Below are positions 1 to 9,379 of a stretch of DNA of 64,000 nt, one piece after another; the first letter of the stretch is position 1, and every line of letters starts with the position of its first letter. Position numbers and translations under genes: made by a program. Under the pieces are notes generated by a model. The model saw nothing but the letters and a program-made list of their open reading frames with translations. It was not told the origin of the DNA and did not search any database. Origin of the DNA: Deltaproteobacteria bacterium (GTDB lineage: Bacteria; Desulfobacterota; Desulfobacteria; Desulfobacterales; Desulfatirhabdiaceae); NCBI GenBank assembly GCA_016219185.1, contig JACRBZ010000066.1, positions 1 through 64,000 of the forward strand, given 5' to 3'.

Positions 1-77
1 AAAAAAGCGTTCCTCGTTAAAGCTTCTCTTAAAACCCCTTTCAAAAAAAGATATTTCCTTATATAAAGTAGCCGGGC

Positions 78-1601
78 TTGTCCAACCAAACGGATAAGAT
101 TGTGGTTCGCTTCGCTCTCACAATCTATCCTTATTCGTTGGTAGCAGCCTTGTTGGTACTTGTCCTTACCATTCCAGCAGCAGCATTTGAAAGTGAATTC
201 GGTGGATACTGGAGAACCAGATCGTTTTCAGAATGGGGGTTTACCGGTGCTTCCGACGCAAGCAGCGCAAACACGTCAAATGCCAAGGATACCGAAAGAA
301 TCGATACCCGTACCCGGCTGTTCTACACTGCAAAATTCAGCGACAACCTGAAATTCGTCAACAAATTTGAAATGAATGCCACCTGGGGCGGATCCGTCGG
401 TACGCGCAATAGTACATATGGTGATGGAGGCATTAGCACTGGTAATGGTACCGCCACCTACGGTCAGCTTGCCGCTGATGGGGCGAACTTTGTTGTAAAG
501 AACTCTTATGTGGATTTTAAGCTGGCACAGCAACGGTTTACGGTCGGTGTCCAGGATTTTACGCTGGCCAGAGGGTATCTTGTTGATGATGATGCTGCCG
601 GTGTCAAGGCCATTTTCAAGGTCAATGATGCCATTTACCTGCCGCTGGTTTACGTGAAACTCTATGAAGGCGGCTCGGGGTGGGTAGTAAACAACGGTGT
701 AAACACCAATGCTGATAATTTTGATTTTGATGCCTATGTATTTTATCCCAGCATTTTTCTGAACAAAGACAATGTCTTTAAACCGCATGTTGCGTATCTG
801 GCATCGGAAAATTTTACACGTTTTCAAACAAAGGGCCTTTCCAATGCACAATTAGACCCGCTAAACCCATTACAACCGACCAAATTGGGACTCTGGACTG
901 CCGGCCTGGAATATGACGGCAAGTTCGATATCTTCACCGTCGGCGCCACGGGTATTGGTGAGTTTGGCAGTGTTAACATTAATCCGAATACGAATCCCTA
1001 CCATAAGGACAATATTACTTTCAATGGTTATTTGTTCGATCTCCGTGGTAGCGTTGATCTCGGCCCGGCCAATATTCATGTCAAAGGGATTTATGCTTCC
1101 GGTGACGGGAAGGGCGATTTAGTCAGAACCGGCAGTGATTATGGATTCCTGGTTCCCGGTTATACCAATAACGTCGGCGGAAGTATCAATAATTTTGATC
1201 AATCCAACTGGGCCGAAATCATGGGTTGCGGTATGTTTGATTATCAGTTCCCCTCTGGCGCCCTGGGCACACAAATCACCAATGCCTGGATCGGTGGTTT
1301 GGGCGGATCCTACAAACTTCTACAGGACCTGAAATTTAGTGCTGATATCTGGTATGCGCATGCTGCCGATTCCATCACAACGTGGTTCACGGCAAATGGA
1401 ACGCCCCAATATACGGACTATTATGGTACCGAACTTGATGTCAAGGTTACTTATATGCTCGTTGATAATCTGAAGCTTGATCTTGTCGGTGCTTATCTGT
1501 GGGCGGGTGATGTCATTCAAAAATCAACTTGGACAACAACTTACCAGCCCACCGGTGCCAATCCGGTTGAAATCGGTGCCCAATTGTCGCTTGCTTTCTA
1601 A
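78..1601 (+). CDS. Outer-membrane beta-barrel porin-like protein
   Basis: A 507-residue protein with a Sec signal peptide: a hydrophobic stretch at about 21-33 ends in TIPAAA, with likely cleavage after residue 36. The mature part is rich in Gly, Asn, Tyr and alternating hydrophobic residues and ends in a terminal Phe (QLSLAF), as expected of a beta-barrel inserted by BamA/Omp85. It resembles the uncharacterised porins common in Desulfobacterales; the specific family and substrate are not recognised. The start is TTG at 78 with no convincing ribosome site; GTG at 102 is an alternative that keeps the signal peptide. A strong terminator follows, so it looks monocistronic. Confidence 0.75.
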   Translation: MSNQTDKIVVRFALTIYPYSLVAALLVLVLTIPAAAFESEFGGYWRTRSFSEWGFTGASDASSANTSNAKDTERIDTRTRLFYTAKFSDNLKFVNKFEMNATWGGSVGTRNSTYGDGGISTGNGTATYGQLAADGANFVVKNSYVDFKLAQQRFTVGVQDFTLARGYLVDDDAAGVKAIFKVNDAIYLPLVYVKLYEGGSGWVVNNGVNTNADNFDFDAYVFYPSIFLNKDNVFKPHVAYLASENFTRFQTKGLSNAQLDPLNPLQPTKLGLWTAGLEYDGKFDIFTVGATGIGEFGSVNINPNTNPYHKDNITFNGYLFDLRGSVDLGPANIHVKGIYASGDGKGDLVRTGSDYGFLVPGYTNNVGGSINNFDQSNWAEIMGCGMFDYQFPSGALGTQITNAWIGGLGGSYKLLQDLKFSADIWYAHAADSITTWFTANGTPQYTDYYGTELDVKVTYMLVDNLKLDLVGAYLWAGDVIQKSTWTTTYQPTGANPVEIGAQLSLAF

Positions 1602-1696
1602 AGGGAGAATGGATTAAGCCGCCCGTTTACTTGTGTTGACTTGGTTTGCCATGTTATTTAAGAGCTTGAGTCCCTCCTCAATCACATGGCAGCAGG

Positions 1697-1751
1697 AACG
1701 CAAAGAGGGAAGCCGCTTTATCGATTCTCTCCCTCTTTGCGTTTTATTTTT
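1697..1751 (+). terminator. Rho-independent terminator after the porin gene
   Basis: Perfect 14-bp arms AACGCAAAGAGGGA (1697-1710) and TCCCTCTTTGCGTT (1730-1743) with a 19-nt loop are followed by TTATTTTT. It lies about 95 nt past the porin stop and ends that transcript. Confidence 0.9.
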
Positions 1752-1816
1752 GGCATGAACAACCTCACCCTATTTTATTCTTGTAATCAGGTGGTAGACC
1801 TTGATCGGAGGGCGCG

Positions 1817-3217
1817 TTGGACGAACAGAGTAATCCACGACTCCGCATTCTCATCCCTATGGTTGTCGCGATTGCGTTCCTGATGGAACAGCTCGATTCA
1901 ACAATCATCACCACGGCGATCCCGGACATGGCATGCAGTCTTGCGACGACGCCAGTTCAGATGAATCTGGCAGTGACGGCTTATGTCCTCACCCTCGCAG
2001 TCTTCATTCCCCTGAGCGGCTGGCTTGCCGATCGCTTTGGCGCTCGCCGCATATTCATTCTGGCGCTGGCAATCTTTACAATCGGATCAGTGCTTTGCGG
2101 TATGGCTGGTACGTTCGCCGTGCTGGTTGCGACGCGGGTGATGCAAGGAATCGGTGGGGCCATGATGACGCCAGTCGGTCGGCTCATTCTGCTGCGAAGC
2201 TTCCCCCGAGCAGAGATCGTGACGGCAATGACGTATATAACGCTGCCGGCCATCCTGGGGCCTCTCATCGGCCCGCTGCTCGGTGGCATCCTAACGACCT
2301 ATCTGTCGTGGCGGTGGATCTTCTACGTCAACCTGCCGTTCGGGCTGATCGGTATATCCCTGTCGATGCGATTCATTCAAGAAGAGCACGGAAACGCTAC
2401 GCTGAAGTTCGATTTCCCCGGCTTTCTGATGGTCGGCTCCGGCGTTGCGCTGTTCCAGGTCGGTATGGATAATATTGGACGGCCGGCGCTTTCGGTCCCG
2501 GAGATCGTGGGCCTGCTCGTGGCTGCAATGGCGCTGCTCGTCGGTTTTTCCCGCTATGCGCGGCGCATCACCTCACCCGTCGTGGACCTCAGTCTATTCA
2601 AGCAGCGTTCCTTCTCTGTCGGCACCCTGGCCGGGGGAATCTGCCGCATCGCAATGAACGGCACGCCATTCCTGCTTCCGCTCATGCTGCAAGTGGGATT
2701 CGGCATGAGCCCCGTCGCATCGGGTTTCTTGGTCCTTTTCGGCAGTGCCGGCGCGCTTCTCGCTCGGACGGTTATCTCGCCGCTGTTGCGATGGTTCGGA
2801 TTTGGCAAGGTGCTGATTGGCACCGCAGTCCTCGGAGCCACTATTCTCGCAGGTTTCGCACTGCTCGAACCGGATACATCGCGTTGGTTGATCGGGGTCT
2901 TTGTTTTTATATTTGGTCTGATTAGGGCAACCCAGTTCATGACCTCCAGCATGCTCTCCTATGCGGATACGTCCGATGCGCGGCTCAGCCAGGCGACAAG
3001 CCTCTTTAGTGTCTTCCAGCAACTCACCGTCAGCGTCGGGGTGTCGCTGAGTGCCATGCTCCTCGGCATCACGAGCCCACACAATCAGGTGCTAACGCCG
3101 GCCCACTTTCATATTGTCTTCCTGCTGACGGCCATTCTTCCGCTGCTTGCCGTGCCGAGTTTCCTGCGCCTGCGTCCAGAGGACGGTGCGCAGGTCAGAC
3201 GCTATCGGTGTAAGTAA
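1817..3217 (+). CDS. MFS drug/solute efflux transporter, DHA2 (EmrB/QacA) type
   Basis: A 466-residue integral membrane protein of the 14-helix DHA2 class. Visible motifs are the helix-1 signature LDSTIITTAIPDM (26-38), motif A GWLADRFGARR (68-78), motif C-like GPLIGPLLGG (148-157) and WRWIFYVNLPFG (165-176). It should be a proton-driven exporter in the inner membrane; the substrate cannot be told. The TTG start at 1817 is preferred because GGAGG sits at 1807-1811. The coding sequence looks more GC-rich and alpha/beta-proteobacterial in style than its neighbours, and it ends against a broken isochorismatase gene, so recent acquisition is plausible (inference). Confidence 0.85.
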   Translation: MDEQSNPRLRILIPMVVAIAFLMEQLDSTIITTAIPDMACSLATTPVQMNLAVTAYVLTLAVFIPLSGWLADRFGARRIFILALAIFTIGSVLCGMAGTFAVLVATRVMQGIGGAMMTPVGRLILLRSFPRAEIVTAMTYITLPAILGPLIGPLLGGILTTYLSWRWIFYVNLPFGLIGISLSMRFIQEEHGNATLKFDFPGFLMVGSGVALFQVGMDNIGRPALSVPEIVGLLVAAMALLVGFSRYARRITSPVVDLSLFKQRSFSVGTLAGGICRIAMNGTPFLLPLMLQVGFGMSPVASGFLVLFGSAGALLARTVISPLLRWFGFGKVLIGTAVLGATILAGFALLEPDTSRWLIGVFVFIFGLIRATQFMTSSMLSYADTSDARLSQATSLFSVFQQLTVSVGVSLSAMLLGITSPHNQVLTPAHFHIVFLLTAILPLLAVPSFLRLRPEDGAQVRRYRCK

Positions 3218-3289
3218 AGTTGATGACATGCTAAATAGAAGCCGCTCGGAGCATCTCATGCGGCAGAAACAGGCTCAGAGAACAGTTGT

Positions 3290-3659
3290 TTCACTTAAGA
3301 ATTCCGCATACCGCCACCGTATCCACACCCATTGTTCTCAGAGTCTGATCCAGATCAGTTTAAAAAAACGCGCTGAACCGCCTTTTTTCCAGAATGATGT
3401 CCGTATCTTCGATATCCAGAGCAGAAAGTGGCCTGACGCCTGAAGTCCCCCGGATCGCGTGAGGTTTCATCCTGCTCTGGAAAATGAAGTCGTTTTCCAG
3501 AAAACTGTCGCATGCAAAGATAACAGGAATGGATATCCGGCGACATTGTTTGAGAAAATCCCGGACAAGGGGAATGATCTTTCTTTCGTCCCGATCGCCT
3601 GTTGGGATGTGTTCATAATTTCCTTCTAGCATATCAACGACAATCACAGATGGTTGCAT
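3290..3659 (-). pseudogene. Isochorismatase-family cysteine hydrolase, frameshifted and truncated
   Basis: From ATG 3659 (preceded by AAGGAAAAAGAG) the frame reads a typical isochorismatase-like N-terminus with the catalytic Asp in VVDML and the catalytic Lys in EKRRFSAFF, then stops at 3360. The stop comes straight after a run of seven T (minus strand). One base shift restores the family sequence DLDQTLRTMGVDTVAVCGI, after which homology ends near 3300, where the catalytic Cys region should be. The family is normally about 180-200 residues. The gene is therefore both frameshifted and 3'-truncated, next to the MFS gene end. The original substrate is unknown. Confidence 0.75.
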
Positions 3660-3793
3660 CTCTTTTTCCTTGTCAATGGGCAACTCGCGAGGTTTTGGTA
3701 ATTTAGGGCCGCATTACGTCATTTTTTTCCTTTTTCATTTGGGAAGCTATCGTTTTCATTCTTTAAGCAGCCAGTATGCAACGCTCACAAGCG

Positions 3794-4139
3794 TTAATTC
3801 TGGCTGTAAGTAGCGGACTTGACGCGCACGGCGACCAGATCCTCGGGACGGGTTCCGTATTTTTCGATATGAGCCTGAGCGTACATGGCGTAATAGGCCG
3901 GCATTATGGTGCCGAAGGGACTTTCCCACTGGATATCGACGCCGCATCCCATCCGCTCCTGGGATTCGGCCGAAGAAATCTCCGACATCTTCTGAAACCC
4001 CAGCACCGCCACGACATCGTGAAAACCCGAGGACACCAGCGAATAGGCCAGCTTCAACCCCGTGCTGCTCGATGAGCACAAGGTTTCCACATAGAAGGTG
4101 GGCTGGAGGTTGAGGCCGAGATACTCAGCGATGATACCT
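3794..4139 (-). pseudogene. Thiolase fragment (acetyl-CoA acetyltransferase/SCP-x type)
   Basis: Reading on the minus strand, GIIAEYLGLNLQPTFYVETL runs into CSSSSTGLKLA, which holds the nucleophilic Cys of the thiolase family, and continues to KSATYSQN before a stop. Roughly 80 N-terminal residues and about 200 C-terminal residues of a normal thiolase are missing. Its 5' edge is fused, out of frame, to the bamA fragment. It is the last recognisable piece of the degraded catabolic operon; intact, it would have cleaved a 3-oxoacyl-CoA. Confidence 0.85.
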
Positions 4140-4383
4140 GCCCGAAGACCGCCGGGTCGCTGGATACCCTAATATCGGTGGTCATTCCGATCTCCTGGCC
4201 CCCGCGCATGCCATTGACGCGGCAGATGGTCGGTTTCTTGCATGTCAAAATGGCATCCACCATGGCGTTGAAAAGATCCATGTAGATACCGTACTCGTTT
4301 GGCCGCTTGCTGTAGTACTCCGCATATTCGCTGGTGTTGCCGCCCGTACAGACTACAAAGTTGTTTTCCGTTCCTGAGGCCAC
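4140..4383 (-). pseudogene. bamA: bamA remnant: 6-oxocyclohex-1-ene-1-carbonyl-CoA hydrolase, internal piece only
   Basis: About 80 codons match the central part of BamA/Oah, the crotonase-fold ring-cleaving hydrolase of the benzoyl-CoA pathway. Recognisable stretches are CTGGNTSEYAEYY, KRPNEYG, LFNAMVDAIL, CKKP.ICRVNGMR and GGQEIG.TTDI.VSSD..VFGQ. Around 100 codons are missing at the 5' side, starting 23 nt after the restored SDR stop, and everything after FGQ is missing. Compared with recalled BamA sequences, two residues are absent between NGMR and GGQEIG, a small in-frame deletion. The right edge joins the thiolase fragment at a short GGGCAGG sequence (4137-4143) that fits both genes. The identification rests on remembered family sequence, not on a search. 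Confidence 0.8.
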
Positions 4384-4406
4384 ATCTTGGAGCCGCAGAA
4401 ACGGAT

Positions 4407-5169
4407 TTATCCGATCATGGTCAACCCGCCGTCGATGCTGAGGACCTGTCCGGTCAGGTACCGGGAGTCATTCCTGACAAAAAAATGCAATCACGTCGGC
4501 CACATCTTCGGGCGTTCCCAGACGGCGCATGGGAATGGCACGTTCAACCGCCTCGGTGACCTTTCGGCCCTTCTCTCCATCGTGAAGCTGGTCCCATAGC
4601 GCGGTTTTTACCGGACCCGGCGCCACGGCATTCACCCGGATGTTGTAGCGGGCCAGCTCTTTGGCCAGGGCCTTGCTGCTGGCCATAATGGCCGCCTTGG
4701 TACCGCAGTAAAGCACTTCGCCCGGATTGCCCACCCTCCCTGCATCGGATCCCAGGCTGACGATGTTTCCGCTATTCTGCCGGATCATATAGGGGATGCA
4801 GACGTGGCTGGCGATCAGAAAACTGCGGTAATTGACGTTGATGATCAGATCCCACAAAGCCTGGTCGGTATCCACAAAGCTTTTTGAACGGTCGATCCCT
4901 GCGTTGTTGATCAGGATATCGATGGTGTTCCATTGTTGATGCACCTGATCCACTGCGGATTTGACCTGATCGTATTGGGTCGCATCGCAGGCAAAGGACA
5001 GGGCTTTTACGCCCAGTTGATTGATCTCCGAGGCTGTTTCCCGGCCGGTTGATTCGTTCAGATCGAGCAGCGCCACATTGGCACCATCCTTTGCCAGGCG
5101 CAGGGAAATGGCCCGGCCAATACCCTGGGCGCCACCGGTGACGATCGCGTTTTTTCCAGAAAGAGACAT
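4407..5169 (-). pseudogene. SDR oxidoreductase, BadH-like (2-hydroxycyclohexanecarboxyl-CoA dehydrogenase type), C-terminal frameshift
   Basis: The start is ATG 5169 behind GGAGGT; a longer upstream frame lacks support. The protein has TGGAQGIG (11-18, NAD binding), NNAG (88-91), Ser141 and Tyr154-x3-Lys158, so the catalytic set is complete. SDAGRVG, PGPVKTAL and the IPMRRLGTPEDVADVIAFF stretch resemble BadH of cyclohexanecarboxylate degradation. The frame stops at 4468 after a run of seven T (4479-4485 on plus). Removing one T restores VRNDSRYLTGQVLSIDGG and a stop at 4407. It may be a real one-base lesion or a homopolymer read error. In context it would oxidise a ring hydroxyacyl-CoA. Confidence 0.8.
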
Positions 5170-5204
5170 GCTACACCTCCATTTGATTTTAAATTGTGTG
5201 CCCA

Positions 5205-6335
5205 TTAACGGGTCGGCGGCACAATACTTCCGTCCTTCTTCTTCCATCGGGCGCAGATCACTTCCTGAAATGCACCCTCGGCCTCCCGGCACTCATTGCA
5301 GTAAATACACTTGAGAACGTCTTTTTCCCGGTTTTCCTTGTATTTTGTGGGCCAATAGGGATCGCACAGGATGGGCCGGGCAATGCCGATCAAATCCGCC
5401 TGATTCTTATCGAGGATGCCGCTGGCTGTCTGCGCATCCGGAATGCGGCCGGTGGTGATGACCGGAAGGGTGTAGCCCGATTGATTGAGAACTGCCTTGA
5501 TCTCTGCGGCCAGATGGACATTCACTTTTTCGTCCATCCAGCTTGGGGGCATGGTCCGGTGGCCGCTGTAGCCCGTATAGGGATCCAGTGCCTCGCCCGG
5601 ACGGGGGACGGCGTCCTCGAAACGGCCGCCGGCGGATACGCTGATATAATCCAGTCCCAGCTCGGCCAGTCTCAAGGCAATGGGCTTGGATTGGGCCGGC
5701 GTATTGCCGCCAAGCGTAAACTCGTCACCGTTGATGCGTGCGCCGATGACAAAATCGTCGCCAACTGCTTTGCGGGTGGCGATAAGCACTTCCTCTGCCA
5801 GACGCAATCGCTTTTTCAGGGTTCCGCCATAATCGTCCTTGCGGTGATTGTGGCGTGAAAGAAAAGACGCCATGGTATAGGCGTGGGCATAGTGCAGTTC
5901 CACCGCGTCAAAACCGGCTTCACGGGCCCTTGCCGCCGCCTCGGCAAAGAGGCGGGGAATGCCGTTGATCTCTTCGATGGTCAGATCCTCGACTTTCTGC
6001 CGGTAGCCGCTTCGGGCGATTTTCATGAAATGAATGATCTGGGGTGCGATTTTGCATGGGGTCAGGTCATGCACGCGTTGGGTCAATGCCTTCAGGCCCG
6101 GAACAAAGGTGTCCGAGTTCAAACGCAGTAACTGGCCGCTTTTTTGTTCCTTGACCGAAACCGCTTCGGTGATCACAAAACCGGCGCCGCCATCGGCATA
6201 CATCAGGTATCTTTCGATCAGCTTTTCCGTGACATGCCCCTCGCTGGTGGCCAGGCGCGTGACCACGGGAGGCATGACGATACGGTTTTCAAGCTGCAGA
6301 TTGGCGTTGATTCGATAGGGTTCGAATAAAAGCAT
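5205..6335 (-). CDS. Old-yellow-enzyme family flavin oxidoreductase with Fe-S motif (2,4-dienoyl-CoA reductase N-domain type)
   Basis: 376 residues forming a single FMN TIM-barrel of the NADH:flavin oxidoreductase/OYE family. H148-YAHAY...FLSRHNHRKDDYGG (148-171) is the active-site segment, and C343-x2-C346-x2-C349-x11-C361 is the 4Fe-4S motif of the dienoyl-CoA reductase/trimethylamine dehydrogenase branch. The usual C-terminal FAD/NAD domain (total about 640-680 residues) is absent, so an external electron donor is needed. ATG 6335 follows AGGAGATAACCC. Between an acyl-CoA dehydrogenase and an SDR, it probably acts on an alicyclic or dienoyl-CoA; the exact substrate is unknown. The gene is intact although its neighbours are damaged. 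Confidence 0.85.
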   Translation of the reverse strand: MLLFEPYRINANLQLENRIVMPPVVTRLATSEGHVTEKLIERYLMYADGGAGFVITEAVSVKEQKSGQLLRLNSDTFVPGLKALTQRVHDLTPCKIAPQIIHFMKIARSGYRQKVEDLTIEEINGIPRLFAEAAARAREAGFDAVELHYAHAYTMASFLSRHNHRKDDYGGTLKKRLRLAEEVLIATRKAVGDDFVIGARINGDEFTLGGNTPAQSKPIALRLAELGLDYISVSAGGRFEDAVPRPGEALDPYTGYSGHRTMPPSWMDEKVNVHLAAEIKAVLNQSGYTLPVITTGRIPDAQTASGILDKNQADLIGIARPILCDPYWPTKYKENREKDVLKCIYCNECREAEGAFQEVICARWKKKDGSIVPPTR

Positions 6336-6507
6336 GGGTTATCTCCTAATTATTTCATTTTTCCGGATGTTGCCTGCCGCAAATTACCTGTGGAAGCATT
6401 CCGGCAAAACCGTATTTTACCTGAACGGATAATTCGTGCCGGTAAAACTCGAATTTATAATTCTAAACAGGGTTTTTGTTCAGACGCGACAGGGTTATGG
6501 GCTGTTG

Positions 6508-7602
6508 CTATTTCAACAGCTCTCTTGCAATGAGCAGTTTTTGAATTTCAGCGGTTCCCTCCTCGAAATGAAAAGACCGGCAATCACGGAAGAACCGTTC
6601 CACCGGATAGGCTTTGGTGTACCCGACGCCGCCGTGCAGGCGCAGTGCCTTTTCCGCCACATCCACAACCATCTCTTCGGTAAAGAGTTTGGCCATGGAG
6701 GCTTCCATGTCGAAAGGAATCTTTTGCTCGTATAGCCAGGCCGCCTTTTGATAAAGCCCCCGGCCGGCGTTTATCGCCGTCGCCATTTCGGCCAGGCTCC
6801 ATTGGACGGCCTGTCGTTTGGAGATCGATTTGCCGAAAGTCTGGCGCCTTTTGGCAAACGGCACACACAGATCCAGCAGCTTTTGAGCAACGCCGACGCA
6901 GCAGGCGGCGATGGAGACACGGCTGAGAGCAAGCATGTCAAAAGCCACCCGAAGGCCGTCTCCCGGCACGCCAAGAATATCGGTTTCATTCACTTCGCAG
7001 TCCTTGAACATGATATTGAAATGGCGGGGCCCCTGGGTGCCCGGGTTGTTATCACGGACCCCGAAACAGGTCACGCCGTTTTCCGTATTGGCGAAGGTGA
7101 TGTAAAAACAGGGCACCAGATCCGGAAACACCGTGATGAGCCACTTGTGGCCGTTGATCACCCACTTGTCGCCGATTTTTTTGGCACGTGTGTTGATGTC
7201 TTTGCCGGTACCGGATTCCGGTTCGGTCAGGCAGTTGGCGACCATGATTTCACCCCTGGCCATTTTAGGCAAAAGTTCACTTTTGTGGTGCTCCTGGCCG
7301 AAAAAATATATCGCCCGCCACATCAGACCATTCATGCAATGGGCCATCATCCGGACAAACGCATACCCTCTGGAATATTCCTCCAGCAAGGGAAACCAGT
7401 CGTTCATGGGCAGCCCCTCGCCGCCGTATTCTTTGGGGATGGTGATGCCGAAAAATTTTCCGCGCTTCAGTTCTTCGTAAAGGGCCGGCGGAAAGATTTC
7501 TTTTTTCTCCAGGTCGATCGAGAGCGGATCGAGTTCGTTCTCCACCCACGCCCGGGCTTCCCTGGCTCTTTGCTGGATGTGTTCGGGTATTTGAAAGTCC
7601 AT
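6508..7602 (-). CDS. Acyl-CoA dehydrogenase
   Basis: A 364-residue flavin acyl-CoA dehydrogenase. LTEPESGTGKD (125-135) and the KWLIT segment (153-157) belong to the FAD/substrate site, and E348-G-T-AEIQ near the C-terminus contains the usual catalytic Glu. It removes hydrogens from an acyl-CoA and passes electrons to ETF. Setting (ligase upstream, OYE and BadH-like SDR downstream) suggests an alicyclic acyl-CoA such as cyclohexane- or cyclohexenecarboxyl-CoA, by analogy with AliB/BadJ; this is inferred. ATG 7602 is preceded by AAAAGGAGA. It is intact and slightly short for the family. Confidence 0.88.
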   Translation of the reverse strand: MDFQIPEHIQQRAREARAWVENELDPLSIDLEKKEIFPPALYEELKRGKFFGITIPKEYGGEGLPMNDWFPLLEEYSRGYAFVRMMAHCMNGLMWRAIYFFGQEHHKSELLPKMARGEIMVANCLTEPESGTGKDINTRAKKIGDKWVINGHKWLITVFPDLVPCFYITFANTENGVTCFGVRDNNPGTQGPRHFNIMFKDCEVNETDILGVPGDGLRVAFDMLALSRVSIAACCVGVAQKLLDLCVPFAKRRQTFGKSISKRQAVQWSLAEMATAINAGRGLYQKAAWLYEQKIPFDMEASMAKLFTEEMVVDVAEKALRLHGGVGYTKAYPVERFFRDCRSFHFEEGTAEIQKLLIARELLK

Positions 7603-7614
7603 ATTTTTCTCCTT

Positions 7615-9296
7615 TTAAGATTTTATTTTATATTTTTCCGCGATGATCCGGCGCAATACTTTTTTGTCGGCTTTTCCGGCGCCGGTCAGCGGGATGCTGT
7701 CGATAAGCTCCAGTCAGGCCGGGATCAGCGCCTTGGCAACGCCGCTTTGTTTCATTTGCAACACGATATCCTCATAGGTGATGCGGGCTCCGCCGATGGA
7801 TTTGACAAACGCGCAGACTTTTTCACCCAGGTCCGCATCGGGCATTCCGACTGCGGCGACATATTCCACCAGGGGATGCGCGGAGATGATGTCTTCCACG
7901 TCGCGTGCCGATATTTTCTCGCCGCCCCGGTTGATGACATCCTTGATTCTTCCGGTAATACGGATGCGTCCCTTAGCATCGATAATGGCCATGTCACCGG
8001 TGCGGAAATAGCCATCCGGTGTAAACGCGAACTGATTGGTCTGCGGATTGCGGTAGTAACCGGAGAAGACACCGGGGCCCCGGGCGGCCAGTTCTCCTTC
8101 CACCCCGATGGGGGTTTTAGCACCATCTTCAAACATCGTGCAGAAATCATCATAAGGGCAGACCGGGATACCGATGGTTTCCGTCCGTACGTCCAGAGGA
8201 TCGGTGGGCGGGTCTGGGAGCAGGGACCTTCCACCATTCCGAATGCCGTGACATAACGGCAGCCGAGCCGTGTTTCCACGCGGTTGACCAGTTCCGGCGG
8301 GCTGTTGGCGGCTCCCACATAGACTCGGGTCAGCGAGGACAGATCAAACTTGCTCATTTCTTCATATGCGACGAAACGGCTGATCAGGGTCGGCACCAGA
8401 CCCGTGCACGTCACTTTTTCCTCTGCCACGGCCTGGAAGAAATCCTCGGGTTGGGTGGAATCCAGGAGCACAATTTTAGCCCCATGAAAAATCGGCCCGG
8501 AAATGGTCACCAGAAGGGCCAGGTTGTGGCCCACGGTGGTCGCCACCAGGCAGGTATCCGTTGTATTGATATCCCAGGCCCGCGATTTGTACTCGACATT
8601 GCACAAATAGTCGTTATGGGTCCTGACAGCGCATTTGGGCAGGTTCGTGGTGGCGCCCGTGGGCAAAACGATAGCAGACATCTCCGGGCTGCGGGCCTGG
8701 GCCAAGGCGTCTCTGACTTTCTGCGTATCGATGTCGCCGGCACTCAGGTTGGAAAAATGGATACATCCTGGCGGTGCGGCTCCACCGATGGTGATCACTT
8801 TATCCAGTGTCCGGACTTTTTCGGTAACCGCCTGGATGAGTGGCTGATAGTCCGTATCGCGATACGCGCGGGGCAAGATCCAGCCCCTGGGTTCGGTGAG
8901 TTCCGCCAGATGGGATATTTCCCGTGCCGTGTGATTGACGGTGAGCAGCACCATCACCAGGCCGGCTTTCTGGAGCGCGTAGTGAGCAAGGATGAATTCC
9001 GGCCAGTTGGGCAGTTGAAGCATGACCCGGTCTCCCCGGATCAGGCCTTGTTTGATGAGTCCGTAAGCCATCCGGTCGGCTGCGTCTCGCAGTCCGGCAT
9101 AGGTAAATCGTTGCCCCTGTCCGACAAGGGCTTCCTTATCGGGGTAAAGATCCGCGTTTTTATCCAGAACGTCGCTGATCGTCATCCCGAGCCACCAGCG
9201 TTTCTGTTCATAATGGTTGACCAACACGGGGTCATACACATATTGCGTGTTCATTGTCGTGGACGCCTCACTTTTCTTTTCGGTTAGGGTTGTCAT
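7615..9296 (-). pseudogene. AMP-dependent acyl-CoA ligase (DhbE/cyclohexanecarboxylate-CoA ligase-like) with a frameshift and a nonsense codon
   Basis: Full-length homology to the adenylate-forming ligases runs from 9296 (or ATG 9254) to a TAA at 7615. The P-loop region reads LPTGATTNLPKCAVRTH, like the GGTTGLPK..PRTH form of aryl-acid adenylating enzymes. Near 8210 an extra base throws the frame out; the correct frame resumes as TDPLDVRTETIGIPVCP and runs through GYFRTGDMA and the GRIKD hinge. A second lesion is an in-frame TGA at about 7714 (IPA-stop-LELIDSIPLTG), probably from an Arg CGA codon. The C-terminal catalytic Lys in GAGKADKK lies beyond it. Two independent lesions make a pseudogene likely. 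It would have activated the operon's acid substrate. Confidence 0.8.
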
Positions 9297-9379
9297 AACT
9301 TTTAAAGAAATAAAATAACCTGGTTGAAATAAGTATTAAATTTTATATGTGGCTCGTCTGCGGCCTTCGCAGACCGCCC

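Noticed and set aside
6500-6522. GCTGTTG/CAACAGC hairpin at the end of the acyl-CoA dehydrogenase gene as a terminator
   Set aside because: It overlaps the stop codon and lacks a T-tract; OYE follows closely in the same operon.
6748-8256. 502-codon plus-strand open frame
   Set aside because: It lies antisense to the acyl-CoA dehydrogenase and ligase genes, has no ribosome site or family features, and arises from the codon bias of the real genes.
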